The position numbers and the translations under genes are program-made. The notes beneath the pieces were generated by a model. It ran no database searches. It was given only the letters and a program-made list of their open reading frames with translations, and was not told the origin of the DNA. DNA of 64,000 bases from Bordetella sp. 02P26C-1 (lineage in GTDB: Bacteria; Pseudomonadota; Gammaproteobacteria; Burkholderiales; Burkholderiaceae_B), in the NCBI RefSeq assembly GCF_009763255.1, contig NZ_WSJB01000012.1, forward strand, positions 1 through 64,000, given 5' to 3'. Each line of letters opens with the position of its first letter. Position 1 is the stretch's first letter. Positions 15,229 through 23,570 of this stretch are shown piece by piece.

Positions 15229-17734
15229 AGCGTTCCTCCAGTTGTTTCGCGGCCCGGCGTACGCGATCCTGCCACGACTCCGTACTGAGCTGTCCGCGCA
15301 AGCTCTCGGTCCATAGCGGGAACGACAAGGGCGTGAGCGACGGTGGCTCATGCAGTGCCAAGGTCCGCGCCGCACAGTCGTGCAAGGCTTCTGCCAGACG
15401 GTGCGCTTGTAATTGCACCTCGAACACTTCGCGTTCAGCCTGCGCCAATAACAAGTGGTCAGGATCGTAGCGCCGCAGTACATCGTAAAGCAGGCCGCTG
15501 GAAGCCTGCACTTGCCGCAACGATCGCACTTCACGTCCGGGTAGCGAAGGGGTGAGCAAACCGGCCACGCGTGCGATCTCGCGAAATTGGCGACGTGCCA
15601 TCTCCCCTAGATTCACGCCCGCGCGCAAATCGTCCTCTAAGTGCTCGGGACTGAGCAACCGGCGCAATAACGCATCGTCTAGCGCCGCGGGCGCGGCCAG
15701 CGTCAGCATGAAGCCATAGTCATTGACGGTAAAGGAGAAGGTATTCGGCTGCTCGCGCCCCCAGCGCAAGGCCATCATCGCCGCCATACCCTCATGCACC
15801 GCGCGCCCGGCAAATGGAAAGACAAACAGGTGCATGCCGCGACGTGTATTTATCCGCTCGGCCACCAGCCGCGAGGGATGCGGCAGCGCGCTGGCCGTCT
15901 CTTGAATCCTCAATAGCGGCGCGGCCGTCTGCATTTCGGGATGCTCGCCGGGCTGCGCGAACACGCGCTCGACTTCGCGTCCCAGCTCCGTCGACAGCGG
16001 CATGCGCCCACCCAGCCAAGTCGCCACCGGGCCACCGCCCGATTTGGCGCGTCGCACGTAGGCCGTCATGCCTTCCAGACGCACCAGTTCCAGCGTGCGC
16101 CCGGCGAACTGAAAGCGGTCGCCGGGCCGCAGCCGCGACAGAAAACTTTCCTCCACCGAACCTAACCCGCCACCGCGTAAAAATTTCACCGAGACCGCAC
16201 CGTCGGATGTAATCGTGCCTATGGACAAGCGGTGGCGCAACGCGATGCGCCTGTCATGCACGCGATAGCATCCATCGTCGTCACGCTGGACTCGGCGAAA
16301 CTCCGGGTAGTTGGCCAGCGCGCGTCCGCCTTGTTCAATGAAATCCAAGACCCCGTTCCATGTGTCGCGATCAAGCGCCGCATAAGCGTGGGTTTCGCGC
16401 ACCTCGTCGTAAAGCGCCTGAGCCTCGAAGCCGCCGCCCAGCGCGAGCGTGACAGCGTGCTGCGCCAGCACATCCAGGCAAAGGGTCAATGGCGTGCGCG
16501 ATTCGATTTCACTGCGCGCGATGGCCTGACGGGCGGCGGCATATTCGACCAGTTCCAAAGCCTGTGTCGGGACGCAAATCACATGGCCTGCCGTACCCGG
16601 CCGGTGTTTGGCCCGCCCGGCGCGCTGCAGCATTCGGGCAACCCCTTTCGCGCTGCCGATCTGCAGCACTTGGTCCACCGCTGGAAAGTCCACGCCCAAG
16701 TCCAGGCTGGACGTTGCGACGACACAGCGCAACGTTCCATCGCGCAAGCCCTGCTCGACTTGCGCGCGCAGCTTTGGGTCCAGGGAACCGTGATGCAGTG
16801 CCAAGGTAGCGGGGTCATCCAGCCAGATGGATTCCAACGCCTTATGCCAGAGTTCCGCCTGCGCCCGGGTGTTGGTAAAAAGTAAAGTCGCGCGCACCTT
16901 GAATATGCGCTTGTACACGGTCATCAGTTGCGACAAGCCCAGGTGCCCCGCCCAAGGCAAACCTCGATCGGACTCCGGCAGCAGAGTCGTGAGCGTCACC
17001 TTGCGAGGCTTTACGCCAGAGACCAACGCGCTATCGGGCGCATGCGGCAGCAACACGTCGCGCGCTTGTTCCAGGTTGCCGAGCGTGGCCGACAGGCCCC
17101 ATGTGCGATGCCCGGGCGACAAGCGCCGCAGACGCGCCAGACAAAGTTGCAGCAGCACTCCCCGCTTGTTGCCCAGCAGCTCGTGCCATTCATCCACGAT
17201 GACACATTGCAGCGCGCGAAAGCGCGCGGAGGCATCGGCGTACGACAGCAATAAAGCCAAGGATTCCGGGGTGATGACAAGCACTTCCACCTTGCCTTGG
17301 CGCGCCAGGCGTTTGTCGCGCGCACTCGCATCGCCCGTTCGCAATGCCACGGTCCAGCTCAAACCGGTTTCCTGGACCACCTGTGTCAACGCCTGCGTCG
17401 TGTCGGCGGCCAATGCCCGCAACGGCGTCACCCACAGTACGCGCGGCCCCTGCCCCGCCTCGCGCTTCCTATCCGCCTCGTCTCTGGTGAGCGCCTGCAG
17501 CAAGGGGCCGCCAAACGCCGCCAGCGTCTTGCCGCTACCGGTCGGTGTATGCAACAAGCCGGATTGACCGGCGAGGTAACGTTGCCAGACCTCGCGCTGA
17601 AACGCAGCGGGTTTCCAGCCGCGCGCCGTGAACCAGGCGGCAAGCGACGCATCCCAGGCGGCGGTTGCCGGCGATTCCAGCGAGCCCGACGTGCTGCGGG
17701 ATGTGGCCCGCTCCAGCTTGCCTCTTGCGGTCAT
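15209..17734 (-). CDS. Ligase-associated DEXH-box helicase (Lhr-like)
   Basis: The 841-residue protein is a superfamily-2 helicase of the Lhr-Core type found with bacterial ATP-dependent ligases. It has a Q-motif region (WKPAAFQREVWQRYLAG), Walker A in TPTGSGKTL, a DEWH box (IVDEWHELLG), motif III SATLGN and motif VI QRAGRAKHRPG. The C-terminal half matches the winged-helix and beta-barrel modules of Lhr-Core, a 3'-to-5' ATP-dependent translocase on DNA. It overlaps the ligase gene by 4 bp upstream and pdeM by 20 bp downstream, so the set is translationally coupled. Confidence 0.92.
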   Translation of the reverse strand: MTARGKLERATSRSTSGSLESPATAAWDASLAAWFTARGWKPAAFQREVWQRYLAGQSGLLHTPTGSGKTLAAFGGPLLQALTRDEADRKREAGQGPRVLWVTPLRALAADTTQALTQVVQETGLSWTVALRTGDASARDKRLARQGKVEVLVITPESLALLLSYADASARFRALQCVIVDEWHELLGNKRGVLLQLCLARLRRLSPGHRTWGLSATLGNLEQARDVLLPHAPDSALVSGVKPRKVTLTTLLPESDRGLPWAGHLGLSQLMTVYKRIFKVRATLLFTNTRAQAELWHKALESIWLDDPATLALHHGSLDPKLRAQVEQGLRDGTLRCVVATSSLDLGVDFPAVDQVLQIGSAKGVARMLQRAGRAKHRPGTAGHVICVPTQALELVEYAAARQAIARSEIESRTPLTLCLDVLAQHAVTLALGGGFEAQALYDEVRETHAYAALDRDTWNGVLDFIEQGGRALANYPEFRRVQRDDDGCYRVHDRRIALRHRLSIGTITSDGAVSVKFLRGGGLGSVEESFLSRLRPGDRFQFAGRTLELVRLEGMTAYVRRAKSGGGPVATWLGGRMPLSTELGREVERVFAQPGEHPEMQTAAPLLRIQETASALPHPSRLVAERINTRRGMHLFVFPFAGRAVHEGMAAMMALRWGREQPNTFSFTVNDYGFMLTLAAPAALDDALLRRLLSPEHLEDDLRAGVNLGEMARRQFREIARVAGLLTPSLPGREVRSLRQVQASSGLLYDVLRRYDPDHLLLAQAEREVFEVQLQAHRLAEALHDCAARTLALHEPPSLTPLSFPLWTESLRGQLSTESWQDRVRRAAKQLEERYARVAG

Positions 17735-19335
17735 CGAGCCATGGCCTTGAGCGTATCGAGCCGGTCGGCCTCGGCGGCCGGCTTGTCATGGCGCCAGCGC
17801 AAGATACGAGGAAAGCGCACCGCGACACCGGATTTATGGCGTTTAGAGATATTCACTCCCTCGAATCCCAGCTCGAACACCTGCACTGCATCGACCGAGC
17901 GCACCGGGCCAAACCGCTCGCGCGTATGCGCGCGCACCCAACGGTCCAAGGCGAGAATCTCTTTGTCGTCCAGGCCTGAATATGCCTTTGCCACTGGGAC
18001 CAACGTATCTTCATCCCACACGCCAAATGTGTAGTCCGTATAGAGCGTACTGCGACGGCCATGGCCCGCCTGCGCATACAGCAGCACCGCGTCAATCGTG
18101 AGCGGATCCACTTTCCATTTCCACCAGTCGCCCCGCCTGCGCCCGCCTTGATAGGGGGCACTCGCGCGCTTGAGCATAAAACCCTCGACCCCGCGCGCGC
18201 GCGACTCCTCGCGTAAGCGCGCCGCATCATTCCAATCGGCGGGCCGAACAATGGGCGACAAGCTCAGACGTGGGTCTGGATGGGCACGAAGCAAGGCCTC
18301 CAAACGCTGGCGTCGCTCCAGCTGCGGCAGCTCGCGCAGATCCTCGCCGTTTAACTCTAGCAGATCGTAAACCAGCATGCGCACGGGCGCCTCGGCCAAC
18401 CATTTGGGCCCCGGTTTCAGCCGCTGAATGCGCGTTTGCAAGGCGGAGAACGGCATCGGCGCATCGGCGTCGCCCTGCCAGGCCAGGAGCTCTCCATCCA
18501 ACACACAATCCACGGGCAAAGCTCGCGCGGCGTCTTCGACCTCGGGGAAACGTCCGTCCAGGCGTTCCTCGCCCCGCGACCATAGCGCGACCTCGCCCCG
18601 ACGCCGGATCAACTGCGCGCGGATGCCGTCCCATTTCCATTCCAACATCCATTCATCGATCTCGCCGAGCGTGTGTGCTTCGGCTTCCAGAGGCGAGGCG
18701 AGAAAAAACGGATACGGTTGCTGCCTGTCCTCGGGCAGTTCCTCATCGCTCAACAGCTTGGTCAAGAACTCGGGACTTGGCGCCCAGGTGCCCATCATGC
18801 GCTGCGCGATGCGCGCTATCGGTATGCCCGACATGTCGGCCAGGGCCTGTTGCACCATGCGCTGCGACACGCCCACGCGCAACGACCCGGTCAGCATTTT
18901 GTTGAACACTAAACGTTCATCGAAGGGCAAGCCCAGCCACGCCGATACGATCACTTCGCGGCGCTGCGCCTCGTCGCTATTGGCCACCGGCACCAGCACG
19001 TGCTCGATCCAATCGGCCAGACTGCGCTCGGGTGCGGGGTGTTCGGGATCGGGAATCAAGAGGGCCAAGGTCTCGGCCAGATCGCCCACCTGATCGTAGC
19101 TGGCTTCCACCAGCCAGGTAGGTGTGTTCGAGGCGTCCGCCACCCAGGCACGCATCTCGTCGACGGCTGCGATTTTGCTGCGGGCGCTGGTGATTTTGCC
19201 GCCGGCCAGCAGAAACAGCGCCCAGGCCGCGTCACGAGGCGGCGCGTCACGGAAATACGTGACCAGCGCCGCGCGTTTGTCCAGGGTCGCCGTGGAGCGG
19301 TCCAATTCTTGATAGAGCGCTGCAAATCGCTTCAT
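17731..19335 (-). CDS. ATP-dependent DNA ligase (ligase-associated repair cluster)
   Basis: The 534-residue enzyme has an N-terminal DNA-binding domain (about 1-200), an adenylation domain with nucleotidyl-transfer motif KWDG (in EWKWDGIRAQ, lysine near residue 233), and a C-terminal OB-fold. Further family motifs are visible: CVLDGELLAW, VEGFMLKR and WWKWK. It seals nicks using ATP, unlike the NAD-dependent LigA. Its start lies 3 bp after the exonuclease stop, and its end overlaps the helicase start by 4 bp. The length suits the bacterial LigB/LigC-like group that travels with Lhr, MBL exonuclease and PdeM. Confidence 0.93.
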   Translation of the reverse strand: MKRFAALYQELDRSTATLDKRAALVTYFRDAPPRDAAWALFLLAGGKITSARSKIAAVDEMRAWVADASNTPTWLVEASYDQVGDLAETLALLIPDPEHPAPERSLADWIEHVLVPVANSDEAQRREVIVSAWLGLPFDERLVFNKMLTGSLRVGVSQRMVQQALADMSGIPIARIAQRMMGTWAPSPEFLTKLLSDEELPEDRQQPYPFFLASPLEAEAHTLGEIDEWMLEWKWDGIRAQLIRRRGEVALWSRGEERLDGRFPEVEDAARALPVDCVLDGELLAWQGDADAPMPFSALQTRIQRLKPGPKWLAEAPVRMLVYDLLELNGEDLRELPQLERRQRLEALLRAHPDPRLSLSPIVRPADWNDAARLREESRARGVEGFMLKRASAPYQGGRRRGDWWKWKVDPLTIDAVLLYAQAGHGRRSTLYTDYTFGVWDEDTLVPVAKAYSGLDDKEILALDRWVRAHTRERFGPVRSVDAVQVFELGFEGVNISKRHKSGVAVRFPRILRWRHDKPAAEADRLDTLKAMAR

Positions 19336-19338
19336 ACG

Positions 19339-20355
19339 CTAGATCGTCCCCTCTTCTCCGTCGCCAAACTGGGTCACCAGTGTTTCGGCCATCACGCCGG
19401 CTTCATTTAAGGTGCGGACCAGGGCCTGCGTATCGCCATGCGTGGCGATCACGCGCGACGCGCCGGTTTCCCGAATGGTGCGCAACAAGCCCGGCCAATC
19501 CACATGGTCAGAGACCACAAAGCCGCGATCCATATTGCGTCGCCGCCGGTTGCCGCGCAGACGCATCCATCCCGACGCAAACCCATGCTGCGCCCGGCGA
19601 AACCGGCGCAGCCAGGCGCTGCCCGCCGCGGAAGGCGGTGCGATAATCAGTTCCCCCGCAAACGTCGTACCGCTTTCGCGCTTTGGGGCTTCGATCTCGC
19701 TGACGAGCCGGGTCGGTGGCAGCGTCACGCCCGCCTCGCGGTACACGTCCACGCCGGCCGCGATCGCGCCATGGAGATACACCGGGCGGTCTACGAAAGG
19801 GGCCAGTTCAGCCAGCACGCGTTGCGCTTTACCCAGCGCATAACAATAAAGAATCGCCGCCTCGCCCCGTGCTGCACACTGATCACGCCACTGCACCAAT
19901 TCCCGCGCCACGTCCCGGGTTGACGGCCAGCGATAAATCGGCAAACCGAAGGTTGCCTCGGTGATGAAGGTATCGCAAGGCACGACCTCAAAGGGGCTAC
20001 ATGTCGGGTCAGACTGACGTTTGTAGTCGCCGGACACCACCCATACTTCGCCCTGGACTTCGATACGGACTTGCGCCGATCCCAATACATGGCCTGCGGG
20101 ATGCAATGACACCCGCGCGTCACCCAGGGTAAAGGCCTCGCCATAGTCATGAACCCGATAAGGCTGATCGCCTAAACGCCAGCGCAGAATAGGCAGCCCT
20201 TCGACCGTGGTGTGATAGCAGCCCATGCCGCTGCGCGCATGATCGCTATGACCATGCGTGATCACCGCCGTGTCCACGGGCCGCCATGGATCTACATAGA
20301 ACCGGCCAGCGGGGCAATACAGCCCCTCGGGACGCAACTGCAACAGGTCGGACAT
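19339..20355 (-). CDS. Ligase-associated DNA exonuclease (metallo-beta-lactamase fold)
   Basis: The 338-residue protein has the metallo-beta-lactamase/beta-CASP fold of the SNM1-like exonucleases that occur with ATP-dependent ligases. The HxHxDH metal motif is THGHSDHA near residue 35. Further metal ligands are in HPAGHVLGS, SGDYKRQ and, near the C-terminus, SDHVDW and ATHGD. The ATG at 20355 is preferred because GGAG lies 7 nt upstream; an in-frame ATG at 20367 overlaps that ribosome site. It heads the tightly packed exonuclease-ligase-helicase-phosphoesterase set, about 146 bp after the UdgX-fusion gene. Confidence 0.92.
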   Translation of the reverse strand: MSDLLQLRPEGLYCPAGRFYVDPWRPVDTAVITHGHSDHARSGMGCYHTTVEGLPILRWRLGDQPYRVHDYGEAFTLGDARVSLHPAGHVLGSAQVRIEVQGEVWVVSGDYKRQSDPTCSPFEVVPCDTFITEATFGLPIYRWPSTRDVARELVQWRDQCAARGEAAILYCYALGKAQRVLAELAPFVDRPVYLHGAIAAGVDVYREAGVTLPPTRLVSEIEAPKRESGTTFAGELIIAPPSAAGSAWLRRFRRAQHGFASGWMRLRGNRRRRNMDRGFVVSDHVDWPGLLRTIRETGASRVIATHGDTQALVRTLNEAGVMAETLVTQFGDGEEGTI

Positions 20356-20501
20356 CGAGTTCTCCATGAGCAGACGACTTATCCAAGCCGGACGACTTAG
20401 CGGGTCAAAACTACTTATCCAGGCGCAGACGACTGACCTAGATCGCGCGACAGCTATCTCGTTATACCGCGTACAGCATCGAACGATGATGAGGTTTTTG
20501 C

Positions 20502-22094
20502 CTATGCCGGCCTCTCACCGGCCAGACGCGATGCTTGCTCTACCGCATCGACCATACCCGCGATGACAGCCTCACGCTTGGCTGCATCGTCGACTCGCAG
20601 CGCATAGGAGGGATGCCACGTTGCCACCAGCCACGCCTCGCCCACCCGCTGGGGCCGTCCGCGATACTGCTGCAGGCTGACCTTGCGCCCCAACACCGCA
20701 TTCAGCGCCGTCGCCCCCAGCGTCACAATGACGGCGGGCCGCACTCGTTCGATTTCTTCATGCAGCCAATGCGCGCAGGCATCCACCTCGCGCTGCGCCG
20801 GGGTCTGATGCAGACGTCGTTTGCCCCGCGCGATCCATTTAAAGTGTTTGACCGCGTTGGTGAGGAATAAGGACTCGCGCGCGAACCCCGCGCGGTGCAA
20901 TGTTTCGTTTAGCACTTGACCCGCAGGCCCCACGAACACGCGGCCAGCGAGGTCTTCCTGATCGCCCGGCTGCTCGCCAACCAGCATGATGCGCGCCGAG
21001 TCCGGCCCCTGGCCCGGCACCACATGGGTGGCGTTGCGCCACAGCTCGCATCGCCGGCAGGCCTCCAGGGTCGTTGGCATCGCACGCTGGGGCTGCGCCT
21101 GTTGCGCGTCCATGGCGATTTGCCGCCCCGGCCGTTGGCCCACCGTGCGAGCCTGCCCGACGCGTTGCGCGCCACTGCGGGCGTCGGCGATCATGCCGGG
21201 GATCAGCGGTCCTTCTGGCAGGTTTTTCCAAAAGCGCACGGGCATGCGCTGATGCAGCGCGCTTTCGTTCAATCGCGCGGGGTTGAAAATGCTCTGGTAA
21301 TAGATTTTCCAAAGCGGCTCGATCTGCTCCGCCGCGATGGACGCGCGAATGGCATCGGCATCCACGGGGCCCTCCGATAGCGTGATGTCCTGCCCATCCC
21401 ACAACGCCGCGCCTTGCGGCGTCGCAATACACCAGGACGTGGCCCCCATACGCCGGGCGAAATGCTCCGCACCCCACGCCAACACGTCATGCTCGGGTTC
21501 ATACCAGGCCAGATACTCAGGCCCATCGCCTGCTTCGCGCTGATGAAAACGCACATAGGCCTGCATATCATGTTTAGCGCGCCGCACGGCCTTGGCCATC
21601 GAATGCAAGGCCGCGCCATCCTCGTCCGCCGCCGACACCACTGCACGATCGCCCTGTTCCCACCGCCAAAGCACACGATACAGCAAGCCCCAACGCTGAG
21701 GCGACCGATACAAGGCCGCGTCTTGCAACAAGGTGGCGAGCTCTCGGGAAATGCGAATCTGGGTGGGCGTGCCGGGTGTGGCGGGCTGCACAGTAGCGAT
21801 GCAGACCGCGTCACTGTCGTGGGCGAGATCACAGTCGTGGCCTGCAGCACGGCCGCGCATCCCGTCCGACGATACCGGCTGCGCCGCGTAATCCAGTGAC
21901 ATCTGGGCAGAGCCACTACGCACGCCACTCACCTTTTCCACCCAAGTCACCCGTGACGGCGGCCAGCCCGCCCTCAACGCGCGCAACGCCTGCAAACGCC
22001 ACGCCGCGTAGCCGCCGTTCACCACCAAGGTATGCATATCATCCACGGTCGGGGGCCTCCATTTCTCGTCCATTAAAGGCTGACAGGCCTTCAC
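20502..22094 (-). CDS. TIGR03915-type DNA repair protein fused to UdgX-family uracil-DNA binding protein
   Basis: The 530-residue protein has two parts. Residues of about 20-270 match the TIGR03915 family, a putative DNA repair protein that always pairs with a radical SAM protein. The C-terminal 200 residues are a UdgX-type uracil-DNA glycosylase domain. It includes the Fe-S cysteine cluster (CRRCELW and later cysteines), GEQPGDQEDLAGRVFVGPAG, and the insertion loop GKRRLHQTP, which in UdgX is KRRIH and carries the His that bonds covalently to the abasic sugar. The GTG at 22094 overlaps the radical SAM stop; ATGs at 22073 or 22037 are possible starts. It is co-transcribed with the SOS-headed gene upstream. 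Confidence 0.87.
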   Translation of the reverse strand: MKACQPLMDEKWRPPTVDDMHTLVVNGGYAAWRLQALRALRAGWPPSRVTWVEKVSGVRSGSAQMSLDYAAQPVSSDGMRGRAAGHDCDLAHDSDAVCIATVQPATPGTPTQIRISRELATLLQDAALYRSPQRWGLLYRVLWRWEQGDRAVVSAADEDGAALHSMAKAVRRAKHDMQAYVRFHQREAGDGPEYLAWYEPEHDVLAWGAEHFARRMGATSWCIATPQGAALWDGQDITLSEGPVDADAIRASIAAEQIEPLWKIYYQSIFNPARLNESALHQRMPVRFWKNLPEGPLIPGMIADARSGAQRVGQARTVGQRPGRQIAMDAQQAQPQRAMPTTLEACRRCELWRNATHVVPGQGPDSARIMLVGEQPGDQEDLAGRVFVGPAGQVLNETLHRAGFARESLFLTNAVKHFKWIARGKRRLHQTPAQREVDACAHWLHEEIERVRPAVIVTLGATALNAVLGRKVSLQQYRGRPQRVGEAWLVATWHPSYALRVDDAAKREAVIAGMVDAVEQASRLAGERPA

Positions 22095-23299
22095 AGCAGG
22101 GACAGCTGCTGCGCCGCTTGCGGCGCGAGCGCACGTCGCAAGCGAGCCGATGACGCCTCTCCCAGACCAGGCCGATAGTCTTGCACCGCGATAAACGGCT
22201 TGACCTTGTCCATCGAACAGCGCAGACGGATCAGGTCCTGATAGCGGATGACACGCAGCCGGCGCAGCTCCACCAGCCGCTGGGCATTACGCATGCCTAT
22301 GCCCGGCACCCGGGCGATCAGCCGCAATGGGGCGCGATTCAAATCCACGGGAAATAACTCGCGGTGAGCCAAAGCCCAGGCCAGCTTCGGGTCGATATCC
22401 AGAGGCAGCTCCCCCGCCTCCTGAAATAGCTCGTCGGCCTGAAACCCATACCCTCGCATCAGAAAATCCGCCTGATATAGCCGGTGCTCGCGTAACAACG
22501 GTGGTGGCTGGGCAGGCAAACCAGAGGGGCTGTCGGGAATGGGACTGAAAGCCGAGTAATACACCCGCTTGAGCTGATACGCACCGTACAAGGTCTGCGC
22601 CGTCTGCAGAATCGTGCGGTCATCCGCCTCGTCCGCGCCCACGATCATCTGTGTGCTCTGGCCGGCAGGAACCTTGTTGCGACGTTCTTCCAATGCCTCT
22701 TCGCGCGCCAGTCGGATCACGCCCATCGCCCGCTTGATGGTCGGCGCGCTTTTTTCCGGCGCCAGCCGGCTCAGCCCGCCGTCGGTGGGCAGCTCGATAT
22801 TGACGCTCAGTCTATCGGCATACAGCCCAGCGAGCGTGATCAACTCCGGATCGGCGTCCGGGATGGTCTTTAAATGGATATAGCCCCGAAACCGATGCGT
22901 CTCGCGCAGCGTGCGCGCGACCTCGACCAGCTGCTCCATGGTGTAGTTCGCGCTGCGGATAATGCCCGAGCTGAGAAACAGCCCGTCTATATAGTTGCGT
23001 CGGTAGAAATCCAGCGTCAGATCGACCACTTCGCGGGGACGAAAGCGCGCCCGGGGCACATTGCTCGAACGACGATTCACGCAGTACTGGCAGTCGTACT
23101 GACAGAAATTCGTGAGCAGAATCTTTAGCAGCGAAACGCAGCGCCCGTCTGGCGTGAAGCTATGGCAGATGCCAGCGCCGGTGCTCGCGCCCAGGCCATC
23201 GCGCCCGCGCGAATCCCGCTTCGGTGCACCGCTACTGGCGCATGAGGCGTCGTATTTCGCTGCATCGGCGAGGATTTCGAGTTTGGTCGAGAGTTCCAT
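22091..23299 (-). CDS. Putative DNA repair radical SAM protein (TIGR03916 type)
   Basis: The 402-residue protein has a radical SAM cluster motif CX3CX2C at Cys66, Cys70 and Cys73 (NFCQYDCQYC). Its C-terminal helix-hairpin-helix module (RVPGIGMRNAQRLVELRRL) suggests DNA binding. This is the family annotated as putative DNA modification/repair protein, always beside TIGR03915. The chemistry is not established. The ATG at 23299 begins MELSTKLEILADAAKYDASC, the conserved family start. No Shine-Dalgarno sequence precedes it, and the LexA box ends only 6 bp upstream, so the mRNA may be nearly leaderless. Its stop overlaps the start of the UdgX-fusion gene. Confidence 0.87.
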   Translation of the reverse strand: MELSTKLEILADAAKYDASCASSGAPKRDSRGRDGLGASTGAGICHSFTPDGRCVSLLKILLTNFCQYDCQYCVNRRSSNVPRARFRPREVVDLTLDFYRRNYIDGLFLSSGIIRSANYTMEQLVEVARTLRETHRFRGYIHLKTIPDADPELITLAGLYADRLSVNIELPTDGGLSRLAPEKSAPTIKRAMGVIRLAREEALEERRNKVPAGQSTQMIVGADEADDRTILQTAQTLYGAYQLKRVYYSAFSPIPDSPSGLPAQPPPLLREHRLYQADFLMRGYGFQADELFQEAGELPLDIDPKLAWALAHRELFPVDLNRAPLRLIARVPGIGMRNAQRLVELRRLRVIRYQDLIRLRCSMDKVKPFIAVQDYRPGLGEASSARLRRALAPQAAQQLSLL

Positions 23300-23304
23300 A
23301 TCGA

Positions 23305-23324
23305 TACTGTATATATAACCAGTA
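23305..23324 (-). promoter_or_regulatory. LexA (SOS) box at the head of the DNA repair island
   Basis: TACTGTATATATAACCAGTA keeps both five-base arms TACTG and CAGTA of the E. coli consensus at exactly 10-bp spacing; only the two last spacer bases differ. It lies 6-25 bp upstream of the radical SAM start codon. A bound LexA would block transcription of the radical SAM and UdgX-fusion genes and perhaps the ligase-associated set. Confidence 0.85.
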
Positions 23325-23478
23325 GTATAGCAGCATCGATGTGCGGGCTCCCGCAGATGCGATTGGATCAATTGAAATCACCCATCCGCCATGCTGAGTC
23401 ACGACACGCCCCGAAACTGAATGAAATCAATGCGATACCCTGCCCTCCGATTCACCATCCGTAATGAATGTAAACTTA

Positions 23479-23497
23479 GGGAATAAGACTTATTCCC
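23479..23497 (+). promoter_or_regulatory. Perfect 19-bp palindrome upstream of the siderophore uptake operon
   Basis: GGGAATAAGACTTATTCCC is a perfect 9-1-9 inverted repeat, 73 bp before the binding-protein ATG. The geometry (9-1-9) is that of a Fur box, and 11 of 19 positions fit the Fur consensus. It is thus a candidate iron-responsive operator, but a dedicated regulator with a GGGAATAAG half-site is an alternative. Confidence 0.55.
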
Positions 23498-23570
23498 GAC
23501 CCGGCTGGTTGCCACCGCCGTCATGATGGCGATGGCGCCCAGTCACCGTCTAGCTGTAGAAGGAAGCCCC

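Noticed and set aside
20356-20460. Partial direct repeats (GACGACTTATCCA-like, ACTACTTATCCA-like) upstream of the exonuclease gene
   Set aside because: The repeats are short and imperfect and have no clear operator symmetry. No LexA arm pair at the right spacing was found here.
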